Below are positions 1 to 7,995 of a stretch of 59,513 bases of DNA, in pieces. The notes under the pieces are model-generated. The model was not told where the DNA came from. It saw nothing but the letters and a program-made list of their open reading frames with translations, and made no database searches. The number at the start of each line of letters is the position of its first letter. Within the stretch, counting starts at the first letter, position 1. The position numbers were made by a program, and so were the translations under genes. Origin of the DNA: a bacterium (GTDB lineage: Bacteria; ARS69); contig JALGZR010000016.1 in assembly GCA_025774805.1 (NCBI GenBank), positions 1 through 59,513 on the forward strand. Reading direction: 5' to 3'.

Positions 1-666
1 ATCCAGTACCGGACACCCATCCACACGGCGTGGCACCTCGGCGACGCCCTTTCCGTGGGGCTGGGGCCGGAGGAGCTTCGCGCGGTCCCGGGGCGGTACG
101 CGGCCCTCACGCCCCGGGAGGCGGACTCCGCGGTGGCGGCATTCGTGGATCCGGAGGAGATGGTGTGGATCGTCGTCGCCGACGGGGCGCAGGTGGGAAA
201 AGCCCTGCGCGACGAGGCCGGCGACATCGAGACGGTCTACTTCGAGGAGCCGCTCGAGTCCTGGAACGCGATCACGCGGACCCGGCTGGGGATCGGAATG
301 ACCTGGAACGCCGCGGCGCGAGGCCCGCAGGTCTGCCTCCTGCACCGCCGGCTTCTCCTGGCCGGGACCTATGGCTTCTCGCGAGTCGGGACGTGGGACA
401 ACGATCACGCGGTCCAGGGCACGCTGGATCTGCACCGCGGCAACTCGGAGTACTCCGGCGGATCGCTCTACCTCGGCGCGACGGGCACCTTCACCGAGGA
501 CTTCCGCGGCATCTCGCCTCACCTCGGACTCCGCCTCTTCCCGATCGCGTGGGGTGATCACTTCTCGTTCGCGACCGAGCTCGGATGGTCGTTCTGGGAC
601 GAGTCGGGAGAAGACCGCGATCTTCCCGGCTTCTACTGGTCGGTCGCTCTCGACTATTACCTCTGA
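1..666 (+). CDS. C-terminal part of a probable outer-membrane barrel or surface protein (5' end outside window)
   Basis: The frame is open from base 1 to the TGA at 664-666, so the gene begins before the window. I do not recognise a named family. The last 110 or so residues alternate polar and aromatic/hydrophobic positions (strands ending in Y, W and F, with many Gly). The protein ends in a short aromatic strand, WSVALDYYL, as beta-barrel outer-membrane proteins often do. The ATG at 163 and GTG at 55 are internal. The gene stops 26 bp before a repeat element. The barrel assignment is inference from strand periodicity only. Confidence 0.6.
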   Translation: MQYRTPIHTAWHLGDALSVGLGPEELRAVPGRYAALTPREADSAVAAFVDPEEMVWIVVADGAQVGKALRDEAGDIETVYFEEPLESWNAITRTRLGIGMTWNAAARGPQVCLLHRRLLLAGTYGFSRVGTWDNDHAVQGTLDLHRGNSEYSGGSLYLGATGTFTEDFRGISPHLGLRLFPIAWGDHFSFATELGWSFWDESGEDRDLPGFYWSVALDYYL

Positions 667-691
667 CCGGAGCCTCGGAACGGGGATCTTG

Positions 692-852
692 CCCGCACAT
701 CTCACCAGTCTCTGCTACGGCAGCGGCAAAGCCGCGCCTGACTTCGTCGTTGCGGCGCTTCCGCCCTGCGACGGGGCTGCGGCGCCGCCTCGGGCGAAAG
801 CACCCCATTTCCTCGCCAGGCACGGCTATCCGCAGCCTCGCGACGAGCCTGG
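692..852 (-). repeat. Dispersed miniature palindromic element, long copy, one end missing
   Basis: This 160-bp stretch is a near match, in reverse orientation, to the copy at 53527-53668. It starts with the terminal CCCGCACATCTCACCAG and runs through the GC-rich middle (…CCCTGCGACGGGGCTGCGG…) to GACGAGCCTGG. The other terminal 16 bp or so are missing, and the sequence passes straight into the remnant of a carboxypeptidase gene. Shorter relatives lie at 9208-9285, 17130-17158, 32655-32707, 41899-41938 and 42050-42148. It contains strong hairpins and no ORF of its own. The homology is directly visible by reading; its mode of spread is inference. Confidence 0.85.
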
Positions 853-1168
853 CCGTCCCACCACTCCGCATTCGCGAGCGAGGGCGGAGCAAAGGCGACA
901 CCGGCGATGAGCAGTCGGCGTGGCAGCCGCCGATCAGACTCACGCGGAAGTCCCCTTCCCCGAAGCGATGGCCGCGCACGGGCCGGCCCTCGCGGGACGT
1001 CCCGAGCACTTCGCCCTCCGGGGTCGCCGCGGTGTCCGCGGCGAGAATGGAGCGAATGTCCGGAATCACGGGAGCGTCAGCGGAATCTGCGGGTGAGGGT
1101 CGGCTCGGGAATCGAACGGCGTGTCCGATGCGATGCGGCGCCGCGCCGCTCGTGCCGAGACCGTTCAA
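853..1168 (-). pseudogene. 5' remnant of an M14-type zinc carboxypeptidase gene
   Basis: Reading from the TTG at 1168, about 85 residues look like the N-terminus of a small M14 metallocarboxypeptidase: the stretch GTSREGRPVRGHRFGEG is followed by SLIGGCHAD, the usual lead into the first zinc motif HxxE. Here the motif reads HADC, so the Glu ligand is lost, and the similarity ends within a few codons. Past 853 the frame runs into the repeat element at 692-852, leaving no catalytic domain. The start overlaps the TGA of the gene at 1165-1560, so the two were probably co-transcribed. The M14 assignment rests on the short motif only. Confidence 0.55.
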
Positions 1169-1560
1169 CCCACGGAAAGCTCATCGACTCCGATCCAATC
1201 GAGGGCGGACGCCCGCTCGCGAAACACCATCACGTTCTCGGGCGATTCCTCGCTGACGGCTTCGTAGGCACGGGCCAACCCGAACAGAACATCTTCGGGA
1301 GCGATGACTGCGGTCTTGAATCCCTCGCACTTGCCGCTCACGTAACTCTCGATCAGGGAGGCCAACTCTCGCAGGGAGTCGATTGTAATGTCACCCGGCT
1401 GGGCCTTCTGCACATCGACGATCTGATGGAACCCCGGTTTCCATTGCTCACTTTCGTAGAGCCGTCGGTGGGTGCGCACAACGTCGGCTTCCGAGGCCGT
1501 GCCGACCCAGGTGATGAAGACGACTCCGCGGGCTTCATCGATCGTGTAGGAGATCGCCAT
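1165..1560 (-). CDS. Small SpoIIAA/STAS-like protein
   Basis: The 131-residue protein starts at the ATG at 1560, which has a GGGGAA ribosome-binding site just upstream; a longer reading from 1623 adds residues with no such support. The N-terminal hairpin (MAISYTIDEARGVVFITWVG), a middle with alternating strands and helices, and the tail VFRERASALDWIGV resemble the SpoIIAA-like/SEC14-type alpha-beta fold found in many small cytoplasmic proteins of unknown role. No catalytic residues are evident. It precedes and overlaps the carboxypeptidase remnant. The function is unknown; the fold is a moderate-confidence guess. Confidence 0.7.
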   Translation of the reverse strand: MAISYTIDEARGVVFITWVGTASEADVVRTHRRLYESEQWKPGFHQIVDVQKAQPGDITIDSLRELASLIESYVSGKCEGFKTAVIAPEDVLFGLARAYEAVSEESPENVMVFRERASALDWIGVDELSVG

Positions 1561-1693
1561 GTCGTGTTCCCCGAGCTCGATCCACCGGATTGTATCGCAT
1601 GAGACAGGACCCTGTCCGATCACCGCTCGAGTTTGGAACTCTCATCAGTCTCGGCCGCGGCGGAGGTAAAGTCGCGCTCGGTGAGAAATGCTA

Positions 1694-1874
1694 GCTAGCC
1701 TCGATCCGTCAGAAAATCTCGGCGAAAAGCGCTGGCGCTCGCACGATAGCATGCCATCCGCGGCCGTGCTCGCCCTCGCCAATACTCACTTATCGTGAGA
1801 TAAGCTCGCGCGCGACCCCGGCTGGCGCGCTCTCGTGCGTTTTCCCTCGAGATTTTCTGACGGATCGAGGCTAG
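1694..1874. mobile_element. MITE-like element with perfect terminal inverted repeats and CTAG flanks
   Basis: Bases 1698-1720 and 1848-1870 are exact inverted copies of each other (23 bp). Both are bounded on the outside by CTAG (1694-1697 and 1871-1874), which reads as a 4-bp target duplication. The 173-bp element has a central hairpin (CTTATC-GTGA-GATAAG, 1788-1803) and no plausible ORF. IS5-family transposases are known to duplicate YTAR tetranucleotides, so mobilisation in trans by such an enzyme is a reasonable inference. No transposase gene is present in the window. The right CTAG contains the stop codon of the minus-strand reading frame beginning at 1871. Confidence 0.8.
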
Positions 1875-3150
1875 TTCCGCACCATCGGCGCTTGCCCTCC
1901 TCCCTCGAGGGCCTCTCTCTCCCAGTACCGTCCGTAACCGTATTCGAGGGCCTTGGAAAAGAGGGCCCGGGCCTGCGGATCCGAGCCCAGACCTCGGGCC
2001 GCCTGCCCCCGATAGAGCCAGAGCCGAGCAAGATACGGTGAGTACACGCCGCTCGTCGCGCTCGCCGCCCGATCGAGTCGTGCCAGAGCCGCGCGGTGGT
2101 TCCCCCGGAGGATCTCGACTCGCGCGAGGACGATCTGTCTCTGACTGTCGAGCAATGAATCCTCGCTCTCAGTTGCAGGAAGGAGCTTCTCGGCCCGGAT
2201 CGGGCTTCCCGTCTCCGCAAGCGCCCACGCGAGCGCCCAGGCGAGTGCACCGCTATCGGGATGATCCTTGTACGTGGACCGGAGCGCGGGAAGGGCCCGC
2301 GCGAATGGGCCGCTCTCGAGATCCGTCCACGCCTCGGGTGCGAGGCGGTAGACCTCGAGCTCGTTCCGCCGGAACCGGACGGTCGGATCGGTCTTCGCGG
2401 GAATCGTCGCCAGCACATTGAGCTCCTCTTCGTGCCGTCCCGAGAGCGCGTGGACGAACGCCCGCGCCCTCTTGAGCCAGGGATCCGACGGCGATCTCTC
2501 TTGGAGCGACGCGACCCAGCGGTGCGCCTCGTCCCACATCCTCGTCCGCAGGTAGAACTCGAAGAGGTTCAGCCGCGCCCAGGACTCCGTGGTCTTCGCG
2601 TGCGCCGTCTCGAAGCACCGGCGCGCCTCGTCATCCCGCCCGTCGCCGTAGGCGATTCGATGTTCTGGTGCTCGGGTCTCCGCGCTTCGTGCACCGATCG
2701 GTGGAAGTGAAACGGGGTCGACATGTCGTCGTCATACGTGGCGTACCCTCGATCGAGGCCGTACTTTCGCTCGAGCACGGCCGCGCTGACGAAGGCCGCC
2801 GTTCGGTATCCCCGGCGCGAAAAGACCTCGGCCAGCGTGCCGACGGAATCGTCCAGGGCGAAGAATCCGTTGTCCCGGACTCCGTGCAGGGGGGGATAGG
2901 CTCCGGTGAGAATCGTCGCGACCTAGGGTGCCGTCACCGGAACCTGACTGATCACCGTCTCGAACTGGATTCCCTCCCGCACGAGCCGGTCGATGCCCGG
3001 CGTCCCGATCTCCGGGTAACCGTGGCAGGGCAGACGACTTGCGCGGAGCGTGTCGACGAGGATGAGGACGACGTTCGGGGCGGCCGGCTCCCGGTGCGAG
3101 CAGCCCGCCACCGACGCGGCCATGAGGGCGGCGGCGAAGGCGCTCCGCAA
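1871..3150 (-). pseudogene. Decayed sulfatase-like/alkaline-phosphatase-superfamily lipoprotein with TPR tail
   Basis: From a TTG at 3150 the frame gives a lipoprotein signal ending SVAGC. This is followed by the metal-binding start of the sulfatase-like fold (NVVLILVDTLRASRLPCHGY) and then an in-frame TAG at 2928-2926, exactly where the active-site motif TxPSHATILTG should be; after the stop the frame resumes as VATILTGAYPPLHGVRDN. Near 2655 the reading jumps to another frame that encodes TPR helices down to 1871. The rest of the catalytic domain, some 300 residues by comparison with the intact relative at 24836-26992, is missing. The final TAG lies in the CTAG flank of the MITE at 1694-1874. 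The gene is clearly dead. Confidence 0.85.
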
Positions 3151-3243
3151 TCGGAGTCTTGGTCTGCGGATCTCCTGCCCTCCGGCTCCTCGGTCATCGC
3201 CGGTCGTGGCGTCCCGGCCCCGGGACCGGTAGACTCGGCAGCG

Positions 3244-4505
3244 ATGCCGACTTCCCTTCGACGCCGTTCGTCCCGTCTCGTCGTCACGACGGCCCTCGCG
3301 GGATCGCTTCTCGCCGCGTCCTCCTCCGCCCGCGCCTGGGACTGGACGGGGGCGGCCTGGGCGGACTACCGACCGTTCATGAGCCCGATCACGGCCTCCG
3401 TGAAGGCGAACCAGCAGGCCGTACGGGCCGTCGGGGACGCGAACGGCCGGGTCCTCGGACGCATGGGCCAGATCGGTGATTCTATCACGGAGTCCTCGGC
3501 CTACTTCCGCAACGTGGCCCTCATCGGGCCGTCGTCGAACGAGACGGGGCACGACTACGCCTCGATTCGATCGTGGCTCGCCTACAGCGGAGAGCAGCCG
3601 GCCGACGCGAACTCGTTCTATCGCGACCATGGAAAGGGCGTCCCGTATGGAAACGAGGGTGGGTGGAGAATCGGGGACGCGATCTCCGCCGGCCATCCTC
3701 CCGCCGGCGTCGAGGTGGGAGACGGCGAGACGCCCGGCGAGTTCTCCTGGGCGCTCATCATGTTCGGCACCAACGACATCGACGACGGCTCCTGGGACGC
3801 GGGGGTGTGGAGGGGGGAGCTCGCCGCCTTCGCGCAGGAGTACATGGACCTCGGCGTGATTCCGGTGTTGAGCACGATTCCCCCCGAGGCGGCCCACGTC
3901 GGAGACGGGCTCGTCGCGTTGGCGAACGATCAGATCCGGTCGGTCGCCTCGGAGCTCGACATTCCCTACGTGGACTTCGAGGCGCTCGTCCTCCACTACC
4001 AACCGGAGACGTGGCATGGAACGCTCATCGGTCCCGACGGCACGCATCCGAGCGCCGGGGGCGGAGGGTCTTCTCCCAGACAGGGCTGACGACGACGGAC
4101 GGGTACGCGGCTCGGACGAAGCTCTCGCTCGACATGGCGGAGAAGTTGCGCGACATCGTGTTCGAGAACGGAGTCCCCGAGCCGGATCCGGTGACGGCCG
4201 TCCCGTTCCGCAAGAGCGACACGACCGGCCGGCCCACCCTGAGCAGCGTGCCGAACCCGTTCGTCATCTCCACGACGATCCGATACGAAGTTCCACCGGG
4301 GTCGAATCGCGTGAGGCTCCGGGTGATGAATGCCGCCGGGCGAGTCGTGCGGACCCTCGTGAACGCCCGGAGCGGGGATGGGCGGAGGACCGTGGTCTGG
4401 GACGCCAGGGACGATTCGGGCGACCGAGTCGCGGTCGGCGTATACTTCTTCCGGCTGGAAGCACGCGACCACGCAGTCACGCATCGAGTCGTCCACCTTC
4501 AGTGA
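3244..4505 (+). pseudogene. Secreted SGNH/GDSL hydrolase with FlgD-like C-terminal domain, split by a frameshift
   Basis: Starting at the ATG at 3244 there is a signal peptide ending near SSARA. It is followed by the SGNH blocks GQIGDSITES (nucleophile Ser), IMFGTNDIDD and DGTHPSA (Asp/His pair). The reading then ends at 4089, but the frame one base back continues from about 4060 as RVFSQTGLTTTDGYAARTKL and ends with a typical FlgD-Ig-like sorting domain (…AAGRVVRTLV…VGVYFFRLEA…) at 4505. The break falls in a G-rich run (4057-4070), consistent with loss of one G, either real or a sequencing error. All catalytic residues lie before the break. It probably acts on an ester or acetylated glycan outside the cell. 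Confidence 0.8.
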
Positions 4506-4637
4506 GCGAGTGCGGATCGCTCCCTCACCGCCCGACTCGCTTCCCTCCCGTTCGCCCGTCTCCCCGTCCCGCCGCCGTCCCCTTCCCGCCCCCCCGCCTC
4601 GCGCTTTCCGGGTACCGCGTGCTACGATCCCCTCTCC

Positions 4638-6341
4638 ATGTGCGCGATGCCACTCTCCGGGACCCGTCGCGAGCCGGGTCTGCTTCGCCTCCTGTCGGAG
4701 ATCACCTCCGATCTCGACCGGATCCGGGAGACGGACAAGGCGCTGAAGACCGCTCTCCGCCTGGCCCGGGAAATCTTCGGCGCGGACGAGGTCTGCGTCG
4801 CCGCGAAGCGCTCGGGAAAGGACCGCCCCGAGATCCTCTTCCGACTCCCCGGGAAGACGGAGTGGGATCCGCAGATCTTCACGAATCTCCTGGCGGGACG
4901 GTCCGCCGATCCACCGCCGAACACGTTCATCGCTCCGATCGAACGGCGGAAGCGCATCTGGGGAGGAATCGGACTCCGGTGGAAAGAGGCCGCACTGGAT
5001 CGGTCCACTCGCCGGGGGATCTTCCGGTTCGCCGCCATCGTGTCGAAGATGATTCAGCGGATCGACCGGCTTCGACTCCTGGAAGTGCGAACGCGCATCG
5101 ATCGCAAGATCCTGGAGCAGCTCCGGCCGAAGGACCTCTTCTATCAAATCCTCCACGGGCTCCGCTCGCTCACCCGCTACGATCACTCGGCGGCGCTCCT
5201 CATCCACGAGGAGAGCCCGGGGGCTCTGGAGCTCGTCGCGGAGCAGATCGCCTGGCGCAAGGGCAAGAGCCGAAACGTCGGTCTGGTTCGCGACATCGAC
5301 GAAGGAATCCAGTCGCTGATGGAATCGGGTGACGTCTTCGGATTCGACCGTATGGACGATCGCTGGATCGAGTGGGAAGGGAGGGACGCCTCCGCGCTCG
5401 CCCGCGTGCTGGATTACAATTGCCGAGAGGACTGCGATGAACCCGATCGCCGCGAGGCATGTCTTCTCTGCGCACCCCTCGCGACGCGGGACGGCGTGCT
5501 CGGCGTGCTCAAGGTGGCATCCTGTCGGCCGGGAACGCTCGGGGAGTACGAGGCCGACCTCGTGCGCGGCTTCCTGGCCCACGCCGCGGTGGCGATCCGG
5601 AATCTTCGGCGAACGGAGTCCCTCGAGGCCGGCCTGCTCGCCGCGGAGAAGAAGCACGTGATGGCGAATCTCGTGCGGGGCGTCTCCCACGATATCAACA
5701 ACGCGTTGGGATCCGTCCTCCCCCTGGTCCAGCAGATGCAGGACGATGCACGCGACGGTCGAGTCGATGCGGAGGTGCTTGAGAAGGACCTGGAGCAGAT
5801 CGAGACCTCGCTCCAGGTCTGCCGACGCGTCTTCGGAGGGATGCTGCAACTCGACCGGGGCTCCGCCCGGGGGCTCGGGGAGGCGAACCTGCCCCGAGCG
5901 GTCGAGAGCACGCTCTCCATCCTGGAAGAGGGCATGCGGCGGCACCGCATCGAGATCGTGCTCGACGTCCCGGAGGATCTGCCCGCGGTGCGGGGCACGC
6001 AGGGCGACCTCGAGCAGCTCGTGCTGAATTTCGCCACGAATGCGCGCGACTCGATGCCCGGCGGCGGGCGGCTCACCATTCGGGCGTCGCCGGAGGGCCG
6101 GGACGTCGCTCTCGAGATCGAGGACACCGGTGTCGGGATCGAACCGGAGGACTTCGGGCGGATTCAAGAGCCGTTCTTCACGACGAAGAGACACGGAAAC
6201 GGCTTCGGTCTGTCGATCTGCCGCTCGATCCTCTGGGATCTCGGCGGATCGTTTCGGATCGAGAGCGAACCGGGACGGGGTACCCGGGTCAGCGTCCAGC
6301 TGCCGACCGCGTCGGCGGTCGATGCTCCGGAGGAGCAGTGA
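4638..6341 (+). CDS. GAF-domain sensor histidine kinase
   Basis: This is a 567-residue soluble kinase with no membrane segment. Two regulatory halves at about 20-150 and 165-330 look GAF-like; the second holds a Cys cluster (CREDCDEPDRREACLLC, about 258-274) that could bind metal or sense redox. The H-box is GVSHDINNALGS with His at residue 351. It is followed by the N-box (LNFATNARDSM), G1 (EIEDTGVGI), the F-box region (PFFTTK) and G2 (GNGFGLSI). It heads a four-gene operon and overlaps the next gene, its likely phospho-partner, by 4 nt. Its signal is unknown. Confidence 0.93.
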   Translation: MCAMPLSGTRREPGLLRLLSEITSDLDRIRETDKALKTALRLAREIFGADEVCVAAKRSGKDRPEILFRLPGKTEWDPQIFTNLLAGRSADPPPNTFIAPIERRKRIWGGIGLRWKEAALDRSTRRGIFRFAAIVSKMIQRIDRLRLLEVRTRIDRKILEQLRPKDLFYQILHGLRSLTRYDHSAALLIHEESPGALELVAEQIAWRKGKSRNVGLVRDIDEGIQSLMESGDVFGFDRMDDRWIEWEGRDASALARVLDYNCREDCDEPDRREACLLCAPLATRDGVLGVLKVASCRPGTLGEYEADLVRGFLAHAAVAIRNLRRTESLEAGLLAAEKKHVMANLVRGVSHDINNALGSVLPLVQQMQDDARDGRVDAEVLEKDLEQIETSLQVCRRVFGGMLQLDRGSARGLGEANLPRAVESTLSILEEGMRRHRIEIVLDVPEDLPAVRGTQGDLEQLVLNFATNARDSMPGGGRLTIRASPEGRDVALEIEDTGVGIEPEDFGRIQEPFFTTKRHGNGFGLSICRSILWDLGGSFRIESEPGRGTRVSVQLPTASAVDAPEEQ

Positions 6342-7489
6342 ACGAACGGATACTCGTCGTCGACGACGAGCCGGGGATGCTCCGTAGCCTCGAGCGGATC
6401 CTCTCCCCCCGCTATCGTGTGGCGACCGCGAGCGATTCCCGTGCCGCGCTCGCGCTCGTCGAGCAGGCGGAGCCGGATCTCGTGCTCCTCGACATCCGCC
6501 TGCCGGACACGGACGGCTTCGAGCTGCTGGGCGAGCTCCGGCAGAGGCGCTCCGACTTCGACGTGATCTTCATGACCGGCGTGATCCACGAGCGCGACAA
6601 TCAGATGATCCGCTCCATCCGGGAGAGGGCGTTCTACTTCATTCCGAAGCCCTTCGATCGAGAAGTGCTGCTCACCCTGGTGGACCGGTGTCTCGAGACA
6701 CGACGCATCACCCTCGCGAACCGTCAGCACACGAGCCGGCTGGAGGCGGAGCTGGAGGATGCCCGCGGACTGCAGCGGAGTCTTCTCCCTCGCCCGGCGG
6801 GCGAGCTCGCGGGCGTGTCCATCGCGGCGCGCTACCTTCCATGCACGGAGGTCGGCGGCGATCTTTTCGACTATCGAGCGGTCGGGGATGGAAGCGTCCT
6901 GCTTCTCATCGCCGACGTGTGCGGTCACGGAGCATCGGCCGCGATGCTGACGGCGGTCGTCAAAGCCGCCTTCCACGACGTCTCCCACGGGAGCGACGAC
7001 GCGCTCGGGACGGTGCGGAGGATCGGAACCGGAATCCGCTCGTTCGACGACTCGCGGTTCATCACCGCGATCTGCATCCGGATCGCGGCGCCGTCGGGGG
7101 CCCTCGAGTACGTGAACGCCGGACACTCTTGTGGCGTCGTGCGAGACGCGGAGGGCGAGCTCGTGCGGCTCGACCCGACCGGACCGCTGATCTCCCCCGC
7201 CTTCCCGAGCGCGACGTGGGAGCAGAAGACCATCGCGGTCCCCGACGGAGCGAGCGTTCTCCTCTACACGGACGGAGTCCCCGAATCCCCGGGCGAGGCG
7301 GGCTTCTTCGGAGAGGACCGTCTTCTCCGAATGGTCGCCGGGAGCTCGCGCTCCGGGGCGGAACTGCTGGACGAGATTCTCTCGGCCGTGAAGGAGCACT
7401 CGAGGGGGCGGCCGGCGGCGGACGACCTGACCCTGTTGACTGCGACGATCGGTCGCGGTTCGAACCCTTCGCGATCCCGGAGGGCATGA
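6338..7489 (+). CDS. Response regulator with RsbU/SpoIIE-type PP2C phosphatase output
   Basis: The GTG start at 6338 overlaps the kinase stop (GTGA). Residues 1-125 form a receiver domain with the acidic pair DD at 9-10, phospho-acceptor Asp52 (LLDIRLPD), T in FMTG and K in IPKPFD. A coiled linker leads to a PP2C domain: LQRSLLP, GGDLFDY, LLIADVCGHGASAAML, LEYVNAGHS, LLYTDGVPES and the final DDLTLL carry the metal-binding Asp residues. Such proteins dephosphorylate an anti-sigma-factor antagonist; none is encoded beside it, so the target must lie elsewhere. The small SpoIIAA-like gene at 1165-1560 is the only candidate of that fold nearby, and that link is speculative. Confidence 0.93.
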   Translation: MNERILVVDDEPGMLRSLERILSPRYRVATASDSRAALALVEQAEPDLVLLDIRLPDTDGFELLGELRQRRSDFDVIFMTGVIHERDNQMIRSIRERAFYFIPKPFDREVLLTLVDRCLETRRITLANRQHTSRLEAELEDARGLQRSLLPRPAGELAGVSIAARYLPCTEVGGDLFDYRAVGDGSVLLLIADVCGHGASAAMLTAVVKAAFHDVSHGSDDALGTVRRIGTGIRSFDDSRFITAICIRIAAPSGALEYVNAGHSCGVVRDAEGELVRLDPTGPLISPAFPSATWEQKTIAVPDGASVLLYTDGVPESPGEAGFFGEDRLLRMVAGSSRSGAELLDEILSAVKEHSRGRPAADDLTLLTATIGRGSNPSRSRRA

Positions 7490-7995
7490 TGGAAGACACG
7501 GCGGAGACCTGGATCGAGAGACTCGAGCTCCAGCCGCACCCCGAAGGAGGTCACTATCGAGAGACGTATCGCGCCGCCCTCTCCCTCCCCGCCTCCGCTC
7601 TCGGAAAGGGGTTCGACGGCCCCCGGCGCGCATCGACAGCCGTCTACTATTTGCTGAGAAGCGGGGAGCACTCCGCAATGCACCGGCTTCGCTCCGACGA
7701 GGTCTGGCACCACTACGCGGGCGCGGCGCTCACGCTTCACGTGATTCACCCCGAAGGACGTTACGAGGCGATCCGCCTCGGCACGGCGATCGACTCGCGG
7801 GAACGGCCGCAGGCGCTGGCCCCCGCCGGGGCCTGGTTCGGGGCGACGGTCGACGCTCCGGACACCTGGGCGCTCGTCGGGTGCACGGTGGCACCCGGTT
7901 TCGAGTTTCGCGACTTCGAGCGGGCGGAACGTGCACGGTTGCTTCGCATGTTTCCCCCCTACCGCGAGATCATCGAACGGTTGACGAAACCATGA
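7486..7995 (+). CDS. DUF985/cupin_5 family protein
   Basis: This is a 169-residue single-domain beta-barrel protein. The opening ERLELQPHPEGGHYRETYRA is the hallmark start of the DUF985 cupins. It is followed by TAVYYLLRSGEHSAMHRL, DEVWHHYAGAALTLHVIHPEG and VGCTVAPGFEFRDFE, which carry the barrel strands and His residues expected for a cupin pocket. The start at 7486 overlaps the previous stop by 4 nt, and a second Met follows directly. Members are suspected to bind small sugars or nucleotides, but no reaction is established. The operon position suggests co-expression with the signalling pair. Confidence 0.88.
   Translation: MMEDTAETWIERLELQPHPEGGHYRETYRAALSLPASALGKGFDGPRRASTAVYYLLRSGEHSAMHRLRSDEVWHHYAGAALTLHVIHPEGRYEAIRLGTAIDSRERPQALAPAGAWFGATVDAPDTWALVGCTVAPGFEFRDFERAERARLLRMFPPYREIIERLTKP

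Noticed and set aside
3996-6194. A 732-residue open frame on the minus strand across the kinase gene
   Set aside because: It is antisense to a kinase with all motifs intact. Its translation is low in hydrophobics and rich in Arg, Glu and Pro, the typical mirror of GC-rich coding DNA.
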